Source: JBMFVE01 sp049966155
GTDB lineage: Bacteria > Bacteroidota > Ignavibacteria > Kryptoniales > JAKASW01
Direction: 5' to 3'
DNA length: 35,032 bases
Assembly: GCA_049966155.1 (NCBI GenBank)
Contig: JBMFVE010000017.1
Span: 1 to 35,032 of the forward strand
In this document: positions 24,605 through 32,868 of the stretch, one piece after another
How positions within the stretch are numbered: the stretch's first letter is position 1
How the letters are laid out: every line of letters starts with the position of its first letter
Translations under genes and position numbers: made by a program
The notes under the pieces: generated by a model
The model's database searches: none
What the model was told of the DNA's origin: nothing
The model's input: only the letters and a program-made list of their open reading frames with translations

Positions 24605-26080
24605 ATGAGTAGCGACGGACATTTATTAATTTCAGATGCTGAAGCGTATTTGTTCGACGAACCATCTCTCTCTTCTGTTCAGCGTCAATTAATTATAGAA
24701 CATATAGAAAAATGCACATTTTGCTTTGAATTGGTAAAGCTCACACAGGAATTTCACGATGATCTTGGAATCAGCCTGTCCGGTACTATGCCTGATGATG
24801 TGTTAGGGTTGGCAGAAGCAGCATTTGTAAAAAAGCGCAAGCTTTTACTCCCGGATAGCAAACTCTCTTTAAATGCAGGTGCAGAATCTGATTTAATTCT
24901 TTCATTTCGCCTCTCTCCTGTTCAAAAATATATATCCTTTTTTAAAAGGAATCCTGTTATTTCATCTTCTCTTGTTCTTGCTTTTTCTCTAATGTTTTTG
25001 TTCGTTGTCCTGAGGCTTCTTCCAGTGTCACACAACAGGAATCCTTATTTTGCGCGTGTTGAGAACTCGGTCTTGAGTGTTTACAATAAAAATGGAGAGC
25101 TTTTATGGCAGAAGTCGGTTCCCGGTCTACCCGATGCAACAAGCAGGGATCTTTTTGATTCAAACAGAGGCGAAAAGAGATATCTTAACGTATGTGATAT
25201 TGACGGCACTGGGGAAAATGTCGTTCTTCTCTCGGGAGAAACAATTAAAGGAACTTACAGCACCGATTCATTATACTGTTTCAACTCTAATGGTAGTTTA
25301 AGATGGGTTACAGGGACGCAACTTTACATAAATTTCAAGAAGTTTCAATACGCCTTAAGATCACGTTGGAGGATAATAGAATTTATAACACTAAAACAAA
25401 AACAAGGGAGTAAGCCTGGACTGTATGTCATAGCCTCAGATGTAATTTTTCCTTTTTCAAAAGTTATGGAGGTAGATTCAAAGACAGGGAGGGTAGTTCA
25501 GTCGTTTACAAATCCCGGCAGGCTTGAAAAGATAGTGATAGCGGATGTAAACAGAGACGGAAGAGAGGAAATAGTCCTTGGAGGAATTAACATGGCTTAT
25601 CGAAGAGCATGCGTCGTTGTCCTTGACCCTTCATATTTTCAGGGAGCCGGTCCTTCAAGAGGTGATTATCTCACAAGTTCTTCAATGGAAGGTAGCGAGA
25701 TGTATTATATATTACTTCCTCTCACTGACGTTGGAAGAATACTTGGACTGAAACAGCTTAATTATACCCAGCATCTGGTTGTTGATTCAAATGGTTTTGT
25801 AACTGCAAAAACTGTAGAAGCTGTAGGTGCCCCTGTTGGAGGGTCAGTCTTTTACCATTTTGAAAGGGGCATGAACATTAAGAACTTATATTTTGACGAT
25901 GGCTTCAGAAAACTCAGGCATGAACTGATAGATGAAAGAAAGATTGCATTGCCGGTGGACTCTACTTATATAAAATATTTGAGGGCTTCGGTCTTGTATT
26001 GGGACGGGGCTCAATTTATCAATGAAGATAATGTAAATCGTAACTATTTGGATCGTTTAAAAACTTTGAGCAGCCGATAA
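24605..26080 (+). CDS. Anti-sigma-like zinc-finger membrane protein with FG-GAP/PQQ-like exported domain
   Basis: This 491-residue single-pass membrane protein begins with a zf-HC2/anti-sigma zinc finger: AEAYLFDEPSLSS followed by His33-x3-Cys37-x2-Cys40 (EHIEKCTFC). A linker leads to a transmembrane helix at ~117-140. The exported C-terminal part has propeller-like segments of two kinds: PQQ/Trp-docking-like strands (VYNKNGELLWQKSVPG, YCFNSNGSLRWVTG) and FG-GAP-like calcium loops (VCDIDGTGENVVLL, IADVNRDGREEIVLGG). A cytoplasmic zinc finger joined to an outside propeller fits a receptor that releases a transcription factor on a signal, presumably the neighbouring upstream protein. The ATG at 24605 is chosen over the GTG one codon earlier. 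No clear Shine-Dalgarno sequence precedes it. Confidence 0.85.
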   Translation: MSSDGHLLISDAEAYLFDEPSLSSVQRQLIIEHIEKCTFCFELVKLTQEFHDDLGISLSGTMPDDVLGLAEAAFVKKRKLLLPDSKLSLNAGAESDLILSFRLSPVQKYISFFKRNPVISSSLVLAFSLMFLFVVLRLLPVSHNRNPYFARVENSVLSVYNKNGELLWQKSVPGLPDATSRDLFDSNRGEKRYLNVCDIDGTGENVVLLSGETIKGTYSTDSLYCFNSNGSLRWVTGTQLYINFKKFQYALRSRWRIIEFITLKQKQGSKPGLYVIASDVIFPFSKVMEVDSKTGRVVQSFTNPGRLEKIVIADVNRDGREEIVLGGINMAYRRACVVVLDPSYFQGAGPSRGDYLTSSSMEGSEMYYILLPLTDVGRILGLKQLNYTQHLVVDSNGFVTAKTVEAVGAPVGGSVFYHFERGMNIKNLYFDDGFRKLRHELIDERKIALPVDSTYIKYLRASVLYWDGAQFINEDNVNRNYLDRLKTLSSR

Positions 26081-26205
26081 ATGGAGATTTTTCTGGAAAC
26101 GCTCTGACCTGTTGAAATTTACATAAGAGTCAGCAAATTAGGATTGCACAGAAGACGTGCCAGGAAGTCCTTTTAGAATTGAAATGCTTGGTGGTAATTT
26201 ATGAT

Positions 26206-26211
26206 GGAGGG
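26206..26211 (+). promoter_or_regulatory. Ribosome binding site for a TTG start
   Basis: GGAGGG lies ten bases before the TTG at 26222. No ATG or GTG in that frame lies between the upstream stop (26213-26215) and the signal peptide, so the TTG must be the start. Confidence 0.6.
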
Positions 26212-26221
26212 TTAAAGGGAT

Positions 26222-29200
26222 TTGACTTTTGGTAAAAGTTTAAGGTTGTTAATTCTCCTGTTAATCTCTCTTTTCCCCATGCTGGGAGAGAGGGCTAATT
26301 CAACTTATCCATCTCGTTTGAATGTTCTTGCGTCAAGTAAATCTTCAATGAACACATCGTTGAGATCAGCTGACAAAGTTTATCAAAATGGTGAAAAGAT
26401 ACACTACTATCCCATGAGTGTACTGCCAATAATAAGTGTTAGGGTAATTAATCCTTCGAATATATTTGCATTTTCGCAAAATTCAGTAATTCATTTTGAC
26501 GGTTTAAAATGGGCTATCATTTACTCCCTCACAAATGCACAATTTATCAGTGCAGACTGCGATGGCCGATATCTCATATTTTCCGTGGATTCAGTTGGAA
26601 CCAGATCGCTAACCCGTCCCTATCTTTTTGTTTCCAAGATTGTGAGAGGAAAAAACGGCTTGAAAGCATCCTTTCCAACTTTTTTAAACACAAAGACATC
26701 AGATCAACCGTTTGTCTTATTCATTAGACCGGCATCAGCAGTCATTGGAGGGATCATGCAGGCCGGCTTTCTTAAACTGGGTCATAAACCGAAGCGATCC
26801 AAATTAATTTTTAATTATAAAAGCTATCCTGCTGACGCCGTTACCTACTATGGAAATATATCCTTTTGTAAATCCACACGGGACAGCTCTCTATTTGCTT
26901 ACACATCGAGATATGTGGCAGAAGCAACATGCAATGGAGATGAGTTGAATTTAAAAAGAATTTTGGATTTAAATGATTTCTGTAATGAGAATTCAAAGAT
27001 GAACATGGCTCTTGATAATCCAGTCATTAGTTTCCTGAATCGGTCATTTGGGGTTATAAGGAGTTGCAAAAATTTACTTGTATATTTTAAAAATAGAGAA
27101 AACTTACCCCCCGACGTGAAGCGAATAGTTAATTTTCCACTTAACCCGGAAGGTATAGTGTCAATTTGCACTGTCAGTCAAAAAGAATTCTGGGTTGTAA
27201 CTTCTGACGGTATTTTGCTGCGTGCCGATAGGAATGGTGAAAAATTTGACGATTGGCATTGGCAAAAAATTGGAGTCATACCAGACGTCGGTCATATTTA
27301 TTCTTTAACATTTGTAGATTCAAATAGAATCCTTGCAGCCGGTTCCTCAATAACCATTTTTGATCGGAAAATCGCCCCCGAAGAGTGGCAAAAGGGCTTC
27401 ACAAAAGGAACCAATGCGCCACTCTTCAGCCTTTTTACATTTTCACCCGGGACTAACTATGGAGTTGGAATTAGAGATTTTAACAACGACGGTATTGAGG
27501 ATGTGGTTCTGGTGAGTATTGCCGGCGCAAATCAACTTTACCTGTTTAATTACCCGATAGATATTTCTTCCAATAATCTTGACCACTACCTTGTTTTCAG
27601 GGGTTTGAAATCAACTGCCGGCGGATCAAGTGCATCTGGTTATTCTGAAGATGTTGCAATAACTTGTGGCGACATAAATGAAGACGGAAGCGAGGATGTG
27701 ATAACGAGCTCTGTTTCGGGACCCAATCAAATTTATTTAAATAATGGAGCAGGATACTTTAGAGATGTCACAGATAATTACGGACTTAATTCTAATCCGG
27801 GACGTAGTGAAGGTGTGGCTCTTGCAGATGTCAACAACGATGGGTACCTCGACCTTTTTGAAACAAGCTTTAACGGAAGCAATAAACTTTTCTTGAGTGA
27901 GAATGGAGCTTCCTTTAAAGACGTGACTGCGGCAAGTGGACTTGTGTCTTACGGAAGTTCAATAACAGCAACCTTTTCAGATGTCAATGGAGACGGTTAT
28001 CCGGATTTGTATGTTGGTAGTTGGGGGAACCAGAACAAATTATATAAGAACAATGGTAATGGGACGTTTACCGACGTTACGGACATATCTGGAGCCGGGT
28101 GCGGAATTGACAAAAAGACCAATTCAGTCTTATTTGCCGATTTCAACAATGACGGCAAACCGGATTTATTTGTTGGTAACAAAGGGGGAGGCAATCGGTT
28201 GTTCATTAACGAAGGTAATTTCCATTTTAAGGATGTTTCGAAGGAGTGTGGACTGGGGGATACTATGTACAGCTACGGCGCTGCATATGGAGACTTCAAC
28301 AATGACGGATTGTTAGACCTTGTTGTTGTCGGATTGGGAGAAATTAGAATTTATCAGAATACAGGTATCGACGCATCAGGCATACCACATTTCAGAAACA
28401 TAACTGCCGAGTGTACTATTCCTAAAGAGTATATCGATGGGTATAATACAGGTGCAGCAACATTTGATTTAAACAAAGATGGTAATCTGGATTTAATCGT
28501 TGGCCAGTTCAACGGTCGGTCTTTTCTTCTCAGAAATAACTTCAGTTATTTAAATAGGACCAACGACAGGTTCATAGAAGTAAAGGTTGAAGGCTCAAGG
28601 AGCAACAGAGATGGAGTGGGGGCAAAGTTATTTCTTTATCATAATGGAAAATTAATTGCCTTCAGAGAGGTGTGTTCCTCTTATGGCTATGCCAGTTCCA
28701 GTTCGGAGATCCAGCATTTCGGAATCTCAAATCCGGAAGGTAAATATGAATTGACTGTTTTTTTCCCGGCCAGTAAGATTGTTCAAAAGGCCACAGTCTC
28801 CCCAGGAGAATTCATTACTATCAAGGAATACAGTGGAATAAAAGAAACTTATTACATTGTCAGGAAAGCGATTCTAACCTGGATCTCAGGGAGTGATCCG
28901 CAAGAGGGCATCAGGAATTTTTTGTTGTTTGTTGGTATTCTTGGCTTATTTGGCTTTTTTTTCAAAAGCCCTGTTGGAACCAACTATTTATCATACATTT
29001 TTAAGTTTAACGGCATAGTCGGAAAACCGGAAGTTGATCCAACTTTTGCAATCAGAGTGATTCTAATTCCTTTAGCAACATATTTATTATCCACTGTGGT
29101 TGTTTCATTGGGTGAAAAAGCTTTTTTGAGTAACGTGATATGGATGAGTGGGAAGGATGATTTTTTATTGGTGGGCATTGTTCCTATTGTGCTGGGTCTG

Positions 29201-30199
29201 GCATCTGCGCTCGTGATGGCTGTGCTGGATCGTCAGGATTTTTACAGGAAAGCCATCGCAAAGGAGGTCGTTTACAAGCTCTTTGCAGGATTAAAAGCAT
29301 TTGATCATGGTGAGGGATCGAAAATGGTTCTTGAGAGATTGGCATTGTTTTCAAAGAATGTGCCTGCATTAGTGAATACTTACAAGATGGGATCAAATTC
29401 ACCTGAGCTGACGTCATCTGAGATTGAACAAATAGCGGCTCGCTTTCAAAAAGCTTTATCAGATTGGAAGGAAAATGTTCGTCACGAAATTGAAGAAGTA
29501 ATTATGTTGGCAGAGGCAGTTGTGGATATTGATTCCAATGACAAAATCCGTGCGCTCGCTCTGGAATTAAGGAACTCCGAAAAGAAAATTTCCAAAGTAA
29601 TCAGCAAGCTGGATAGCCTTTTTCGGACAAATTTAAAGCTTGAAGATAGACAGCCTTTGAATCACTATCTCAACTTTATGAACGAGGAAATTTCGCATTT
29701 GAGAAATTCTTTGCGTAGCTTTCTCGAATTGGTTTCAAAGGTTTATACCTGTGATGTCAATAAAGTTGTAACACAGATTGTAAACCGGTTTCAGGATATT
29801 ATATCCTCAGGTATCAATATAGTATCAAATTTATCCGATGAATCGGCTTGTGCGGTTGTTGATAAATTAGAACTATTTAAGGTACTTGAAACTATGGTTG
29901 AGAATTCTCTACAGGCTTTCTCAATTACAGCGGATGTCAAGAGAGACTATACTGTAACATTATCTGTAAAAAGTATTGGGTCTAAAGTAAAAATCGTTGT
30001 AGAAGATGATGGGCCGGGTTTGAGCGACAAACAGGCGGAAATTATTTTCAATAGAAGGACAAGCACCAAGGGTGAAGGACATGGATTTGGTTTGATTTAT
30101 GCTCGTGAAATAATTGAGAGGTATGGTGGAACCATATATGTTGATAAGGAATACCGAAATGGAGCCCGGTTTATAATTGAGCTGAGGGGAGTTTTGTAA
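26222..30199 (+). CDS. Giant sensor histidine kinase with FG-GAP/ASPIC-UnbV ectodomain
   Basis: This 1325-residue protein starts at TTG with a signal peptide (~1-26). A beta-rich, propeller-like region spans ~35-400. Seven FG-GAP/VCBS repeats follow at ~415-760, each with a DxNxDG calcium loop (DFNNDGIED, DINEDGSED, DVNNDGYLD, DVNGDGYPD, DFNNDGKPD, DFNNDGLLD, DLNKDGNLD), enough for one seven-bladed propeller. An ASPIC/UnbV domain covers ~780-873. Three transmembrane helices lie near 896-916, 940-963 and 979-1003. The cytoplasmic part has a long helical region and an HATPase_c domain (~1220-1325) with N-box MVENSLQAF, VEDDGPGL, IFNRRTSTKG and GHGFGL. The phosphoacceptor box is unclear: ISHLRNSL at His1159 is offset by one from the usual HELRNPL. 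Its partner may be the NtrC-type regulator at 32869. The ligand is unknown. Confidence 0.9.
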   Translation: MTFGKSLRLLILLLISLFPMLGERANSTYPSRLNVLASSKSSMNTSLRSADKVYQNGEKIHYYPMSVLPIISVRVINPSNIFAFSQNSVIHFDGLKWAIIYSLTNAQFISADCDGRYLIFSVDSVGTRSLTRPYLFVSKIVRGKNGLKASFPTFLNTKTSDQPFVLFIRPASAVIGGIMQAGFLKLGHKPKRSKLIFNYKSYPADAVTYYGNISFCKSTRDSSLFAYTSRYVAEATCNGDELNLKRILDLNDFCNENSKMNMALDNPVISFLNRSFGVIRSCKNLLVYFKNRENLPPDVKRIVNFPLNPEGIVSICTVSQKEFWVVTSDGILLRADRNGEKFDDWHWQKIGVIPDVGHIYSLTFVDSNRILAAGSSITIFDRKIAPEEWQKGFTKGTNAPLFSLFTFSPGTNYGVGIRDFNNDGIEDVVLVSIAGANQLYLFNYPIDISSNNLDHYLVFRGLKSTAGGSSASGYSEDVAITCGDINEDGSEDVITSSVSGPNQIYLNNGAGYFRDVTDNYGLNSNPGRSEGVALADVNNDGYLDLFETSFNGSNKLFLSENGASFKDVTAASGLVSYGSSITATFSDVNGDGYPDLYVGSWGNQNKLYKNNGNGTFTDVTDISGAGCGIDKKTNSVLFADFNNDGKPDLFVGNKGGGNRLFINEGNFHFKDVSKECGLGDTMYSYGAAYGDFNNDGLLDLVVVGLGEIRIYQNTGIDASGIPHFRNITAECTIPKEYIDGYNTGAATFDLNKDGNLDLIVGQFNGRSFLLRNNFSYLNRTNDRFIEVKVEGSRSNRDGVGAKLFLYHNGKLIAFREVCSSYGYASSSSEIQHFGISNPEGKYELTVFFPASKIVQKATVSPGEFITIKEYSGIKETYYIVRKAILTWISGSDPQEGIRNFLLFVGILGLFGFFFKSPVGTNYLSYIFKFNGIVGKPEVDPTFAIRVILIPLATYLLSTVVVSLGEKAFLSNVIWMSGKDDFLLVGIVPIVLGLASALVMAVLDRQDFYRKAIAKEVVYKLFAGLKAFDHGEGSKMVLERLALFSKNVPALVNTYKMGSNSPELTSSEIEQIAARFQKALSDWKENVRHEIEEVIMLAEAVVDIDSNDKIRALALELRNSEKKISKVISKLDSLFRTNLKLEDRQPLNHYLNFMNEEISHLRNSLRSFLELVSKVYTCDVNKVVTQIVNRFQDIISSGINIVSNLSDESACAVVDKLELFKVLETMVENSLQAFSITADVKRDYTVTLSVKSIGSKVKIVVEDDGPGLSDKQAEIIFNRRTSTKGEGHGFGLIYAREIIERYGGTIYVDKEYRNGARFIIELRGVL

Positions 30200-30260
30200 T
30201 AAAGGTAAATGTGTTCATATAGATTTACTCTAACTTAAATCTGCTGAGAAGCGTGATGCG

Positions 30261-30282
30261 TGAGATAATTGACCTTATCTCA
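30261..30282. promoter_or_regulatory. Perfect 8-bp dyad upstream of the SppA gene
   Basis: TGAGATAA and TTATCTCA flank a 6-base spacer in the 124-base gap between the kinase and sppA genes, 41 bases before the ATG. With no T-tract it is not a convincing terminator, so an operator is the better guess. The dyad is seen directly; the role is inferred. Confidence 0.4.
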
Positions 30283-30323
30283 ATCTGTGATTAGATTAAA
30301 GCAATTATTTTCAGGGAGGGTTT

Positions 30324-32756
30324 ATGAAGAAATTGATAATGCTTTTACTTTTAGTATCAGCAGGTCGGGGACAGGATTTCCTCGTTACGCCTCAAAATCA
30401 ACGTTTTATATTTACAGCCGGGAGTGACAGGATTCAGTCCACGCAGTACAATCCATCATACCTTGGATTATATAATCGTGGTGCTTCTTTGGATGCTTAT
30501 TTTTTTTCACCAAAAGAAGGCACATTTCATTTTTCAGGATATTCATTTCACGATTTTGGTTTTTATGGTCAGCTTGGCAAATTTGGTTTTTCTTATAGAA
30601 ATGCAGCTGCTTATGGTGAAAGGAGTGATGAGTATACCATTGGATTTGGCGCCGGCAATGAAGGCTTCGCAGTTGGTGCTTCGGCCACATTTCTAAATGC
30701 ATTTGGTACTTCAAAGCTTATTCCCAATCTGGGTATCATATGGCAAAATAAATTTTTTAGCATAGGATCGTCATTGCATAATTTTTCTGACCGTCAATTG
30801 GCTCTGCACAAGATCTGGAAGGAATGGGATATTGGATTGGGTATACGTCCAATGGGGACACCCTTTCTAAGTCTTTATACCGATGCTGTTCTTTATTCTG
30901 TTGGGACGAGTTATAAATTTGGTGTAAGTCTCAAGCCACTGCCAGGGCTAGATCTATTTGCAATTTATCATCACAATGTTCTTTCGTATCCTGCTGGTTA
31001 CACCTCCATCCCATCCTTTTATGGCCCACCGACAAAAATACTGGAATTTCATGAGACAAATACTTTTTCAATTGGTATAAGTTTTAATTTTTCACCTCAT
31101 TTTTCAATAGGAGCTTCACGTTCTGTCGGGCCTTCTGGAAACTCTGCAACTTTTGGAGAGGCCATGTTAACTTCAGAGATAATGCCATCGATCATTAGAA
31201 CAAAAAGAATTGCTGAGGTCGTAATACGCGGCGCAATTCCGGATGAAAAAGAAGAGTCGTTCTTATTTGCGAAACAGAAGAAAAATCTTTTCGATTACGT
31301 CAGAGAAATAGAATTTTCTGCCAGCGATCCTACCGTTGCTGCTCTGGTACTTAAGATTTATCCTTTTTCGCAAAGCGAGGAGTTTTTCTCACTTTCAGGC
31401 GCAACTCAGGAACTCGTTGAAGCCGTTGAAAAAGTCAAAGAAAGTGGAAAGAAAGTATATGCATTTCTCACAGAAGGGGCCGGGGCTGAGGAGCTTTATC
31501 TGGCAAGTGCAGCCAATAAGATTTACATGCCAGCTGAAGGAATTATAGCAAACTATGGCATCGATTTGAGCCTTGTTCGCTTGAAGGGATTTTTTGATAA
31601 GCTTCACATAACATGGAATGCGATTACAGCTGGAAAATACAAATCGACGTTTCATACTACTTACACCGATTCGGCAACAAAAGATCAGGCAAAGCTTATT
31701 TACGGATTGGTAAGCGATTTGTATCAACAGATGATTGCTCAGGTTGAAAGGAATAGAGGAATTCATCTTGACAGCATGACAAGGCGTGAACTTGCCAGTA
31801 TTATGTCACCTTCAGAAGCAGTGCGTCTGAACATTATAGATGGCCTTATGTATTACCAGGATTTCAAGAAGCTGGTTAGCAAGGAGGTTCTCGGCAAGGA
31901 AGAGAACAAATTTGAATCTCCTGACAGCAAATCCCGGTATATTTTTGAGTGGGGAGAAAAACCCTCTGTTGCTGTAATCGGTATTTATGGCACAATTGTA
32001 ACAGGAGAGAGTTCACCACCTTCGCCTATTAATATTCCGCTCTTGGGATACGGGAGAATGACAGGATCTGAGACAGTTGTCTCACAAATTAGAAATGCAG
32101 TCAGTAATCCGAATGTAAAAGCTATTGTTCTCCGGGTAAACAGTGGGGGCGGTTCCGCTTTGGCGTCTGATGAAATTTATAATGCAGTGAAAGAAGCGGC
32201 AAAAGAAAAGCCTGTTATTGCTTCGTTTGGAAATGTTGCGGCAAGTGGCGGATACTACGTTGCAGCCGGGGCTAAAAAGATATTTGCTGACTCTGCGACA
32301 ATTACAGGGAGTATTGGAGTGGTACTTGCTTTTCCTGAACTGACGGGATTTCTTGAAAAAGACCTTGGTGCTAATGTGGAAAAATACAGCGCAGATGGAT
32401 TTCAAAGTGCGCTGTCGCCTTTTAACAGGTGGAGTGATGTGGATAGGGAGTATGTGCAAAAATATGTAAGCGGTTTATACGCCGACTTCCTGTCGAGGGT
32501 AGCATCAGGGAGAAAACTTCCTATGGACAGTGTAAAAAATATTGCTGAGGGTAAGGTGTATACTGGAGCCCAGGCGATTGAAATAGGTTTGGTGGATAGT
32601 TCAGGCAGTTTGGATGATGCAATAAAATATGCAGCTAAGGTGGCAGGAATTGAAAAAGATTTCGCCATTCGCTTTTACAAAGTCAAGGGTTTATTCCCAA
32701 TAGGCAATCTTGCGGACATTCAGATGGCCCTTTTCAGGCCAGCAGGATTTTTTTAA
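30324..32756 (+). CDS. sppA: Signal peptide peptidase SppA fused to an N-terminal outer-membrane barrel
   Basis: This 810-residue protein has a signal peptide ending near RGQ (residue 17). Residues ~20-290 look like a PorV/UPF0164-type barrel: STQYNPSYLGL at the start, then many aromatic, Gly-rich strands. Two SppA (S49, ClpP-fold) domains follow at ~295-520 and ~546-770. The catalytic Lys440 is in AGKYKS of the first domain, and the nucleophile Ser641 is in AASGGYYV of the second; their spacing of 201 matches the 200 of E. coli SppA. E. coli SppA degrades cleaved signal peptides and is anchored in the inner membrane by one helix. Here the barrel would place the protease at the outer membrane, probably facing the periplasm. 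AGGGAGGG ends three bases before the ATG. Confidence 0.9.
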   Translation: MKKLIMLLLLVSAGRGQDFLVTPQNQRFIFTAGSDRIQSTQYNPSYLGLYNRGASLDAYFFSPKEGTFHFSGYSFHDFGFYGQLGKFGFSYRNAAAYGERSDEYTIGFGAGNEGFAVGASATFLNAFGTSKLIPNLGIIWQNKFFSIGSSLHNFSDRQLALHKIWKEWDIGLGIRPMGTPFLSLYTDAVLYSVGTSYKFGVSLKPLPGLDLFAIYHHNVLSYPAGYTSIPSFYGPPTKILEFHETNTFSIGISFNFSPHFSIGASRSVGPSGNSATFGEAMLTSEIMPSIIRTKRIAEVVIRGAIPDEKEESFLFAKQKKNLFDYVREIEFSASDPTVAALVLKIYPFSQSEEFFSLSGATQELVEAVEKVKESGKKVYAFLTEGAGAEELYLASAANKIYMPAEGIIANYGIDLSLVRLKGFFDKLHITWNAITAGKYKSTFHTTYTDSATKDQAKLIYGLVSDLYQQMIAQVERNRGIHLDSMTRRELASIMSPSEAVRLNIIDGLMYYQDFKKLVSKEVLGKEENKFESPDSKSRYIFEWGEKPSVAVIGIYGTIVTGESSPPSPINIPLLGYGRMTGSETVVSQIRNAVSNPNVKAIVLRVNSGGGSALASDEIYNAVKEAAKEKPVIASFGNVAASGGYYVAAGAKKIFADSATITGSIGVVLAFPELTGFLEKDLGANVEKYSADGFQSALSPFNRWSDVDREYVQKYVSGLYADFLSRVASGRKLPMDSVKNIAEGKVYTGAQAIEIGLVDSSGSLDDAIKYAAKVAGIEKDFAIRFYKVKGLFPIGNLADIQMALFRPAGFF

Positions 32757-32868
32757 GCCTTTGGATTATGGTACTTAACTCAAAATATACGGCTAATTTA
32801 GCTACTATATCTCTTATCTTTTGTCAGTATTAAGGTAGGGGAGCTTCTTTAAAGAGGGGAGAAGGTAT

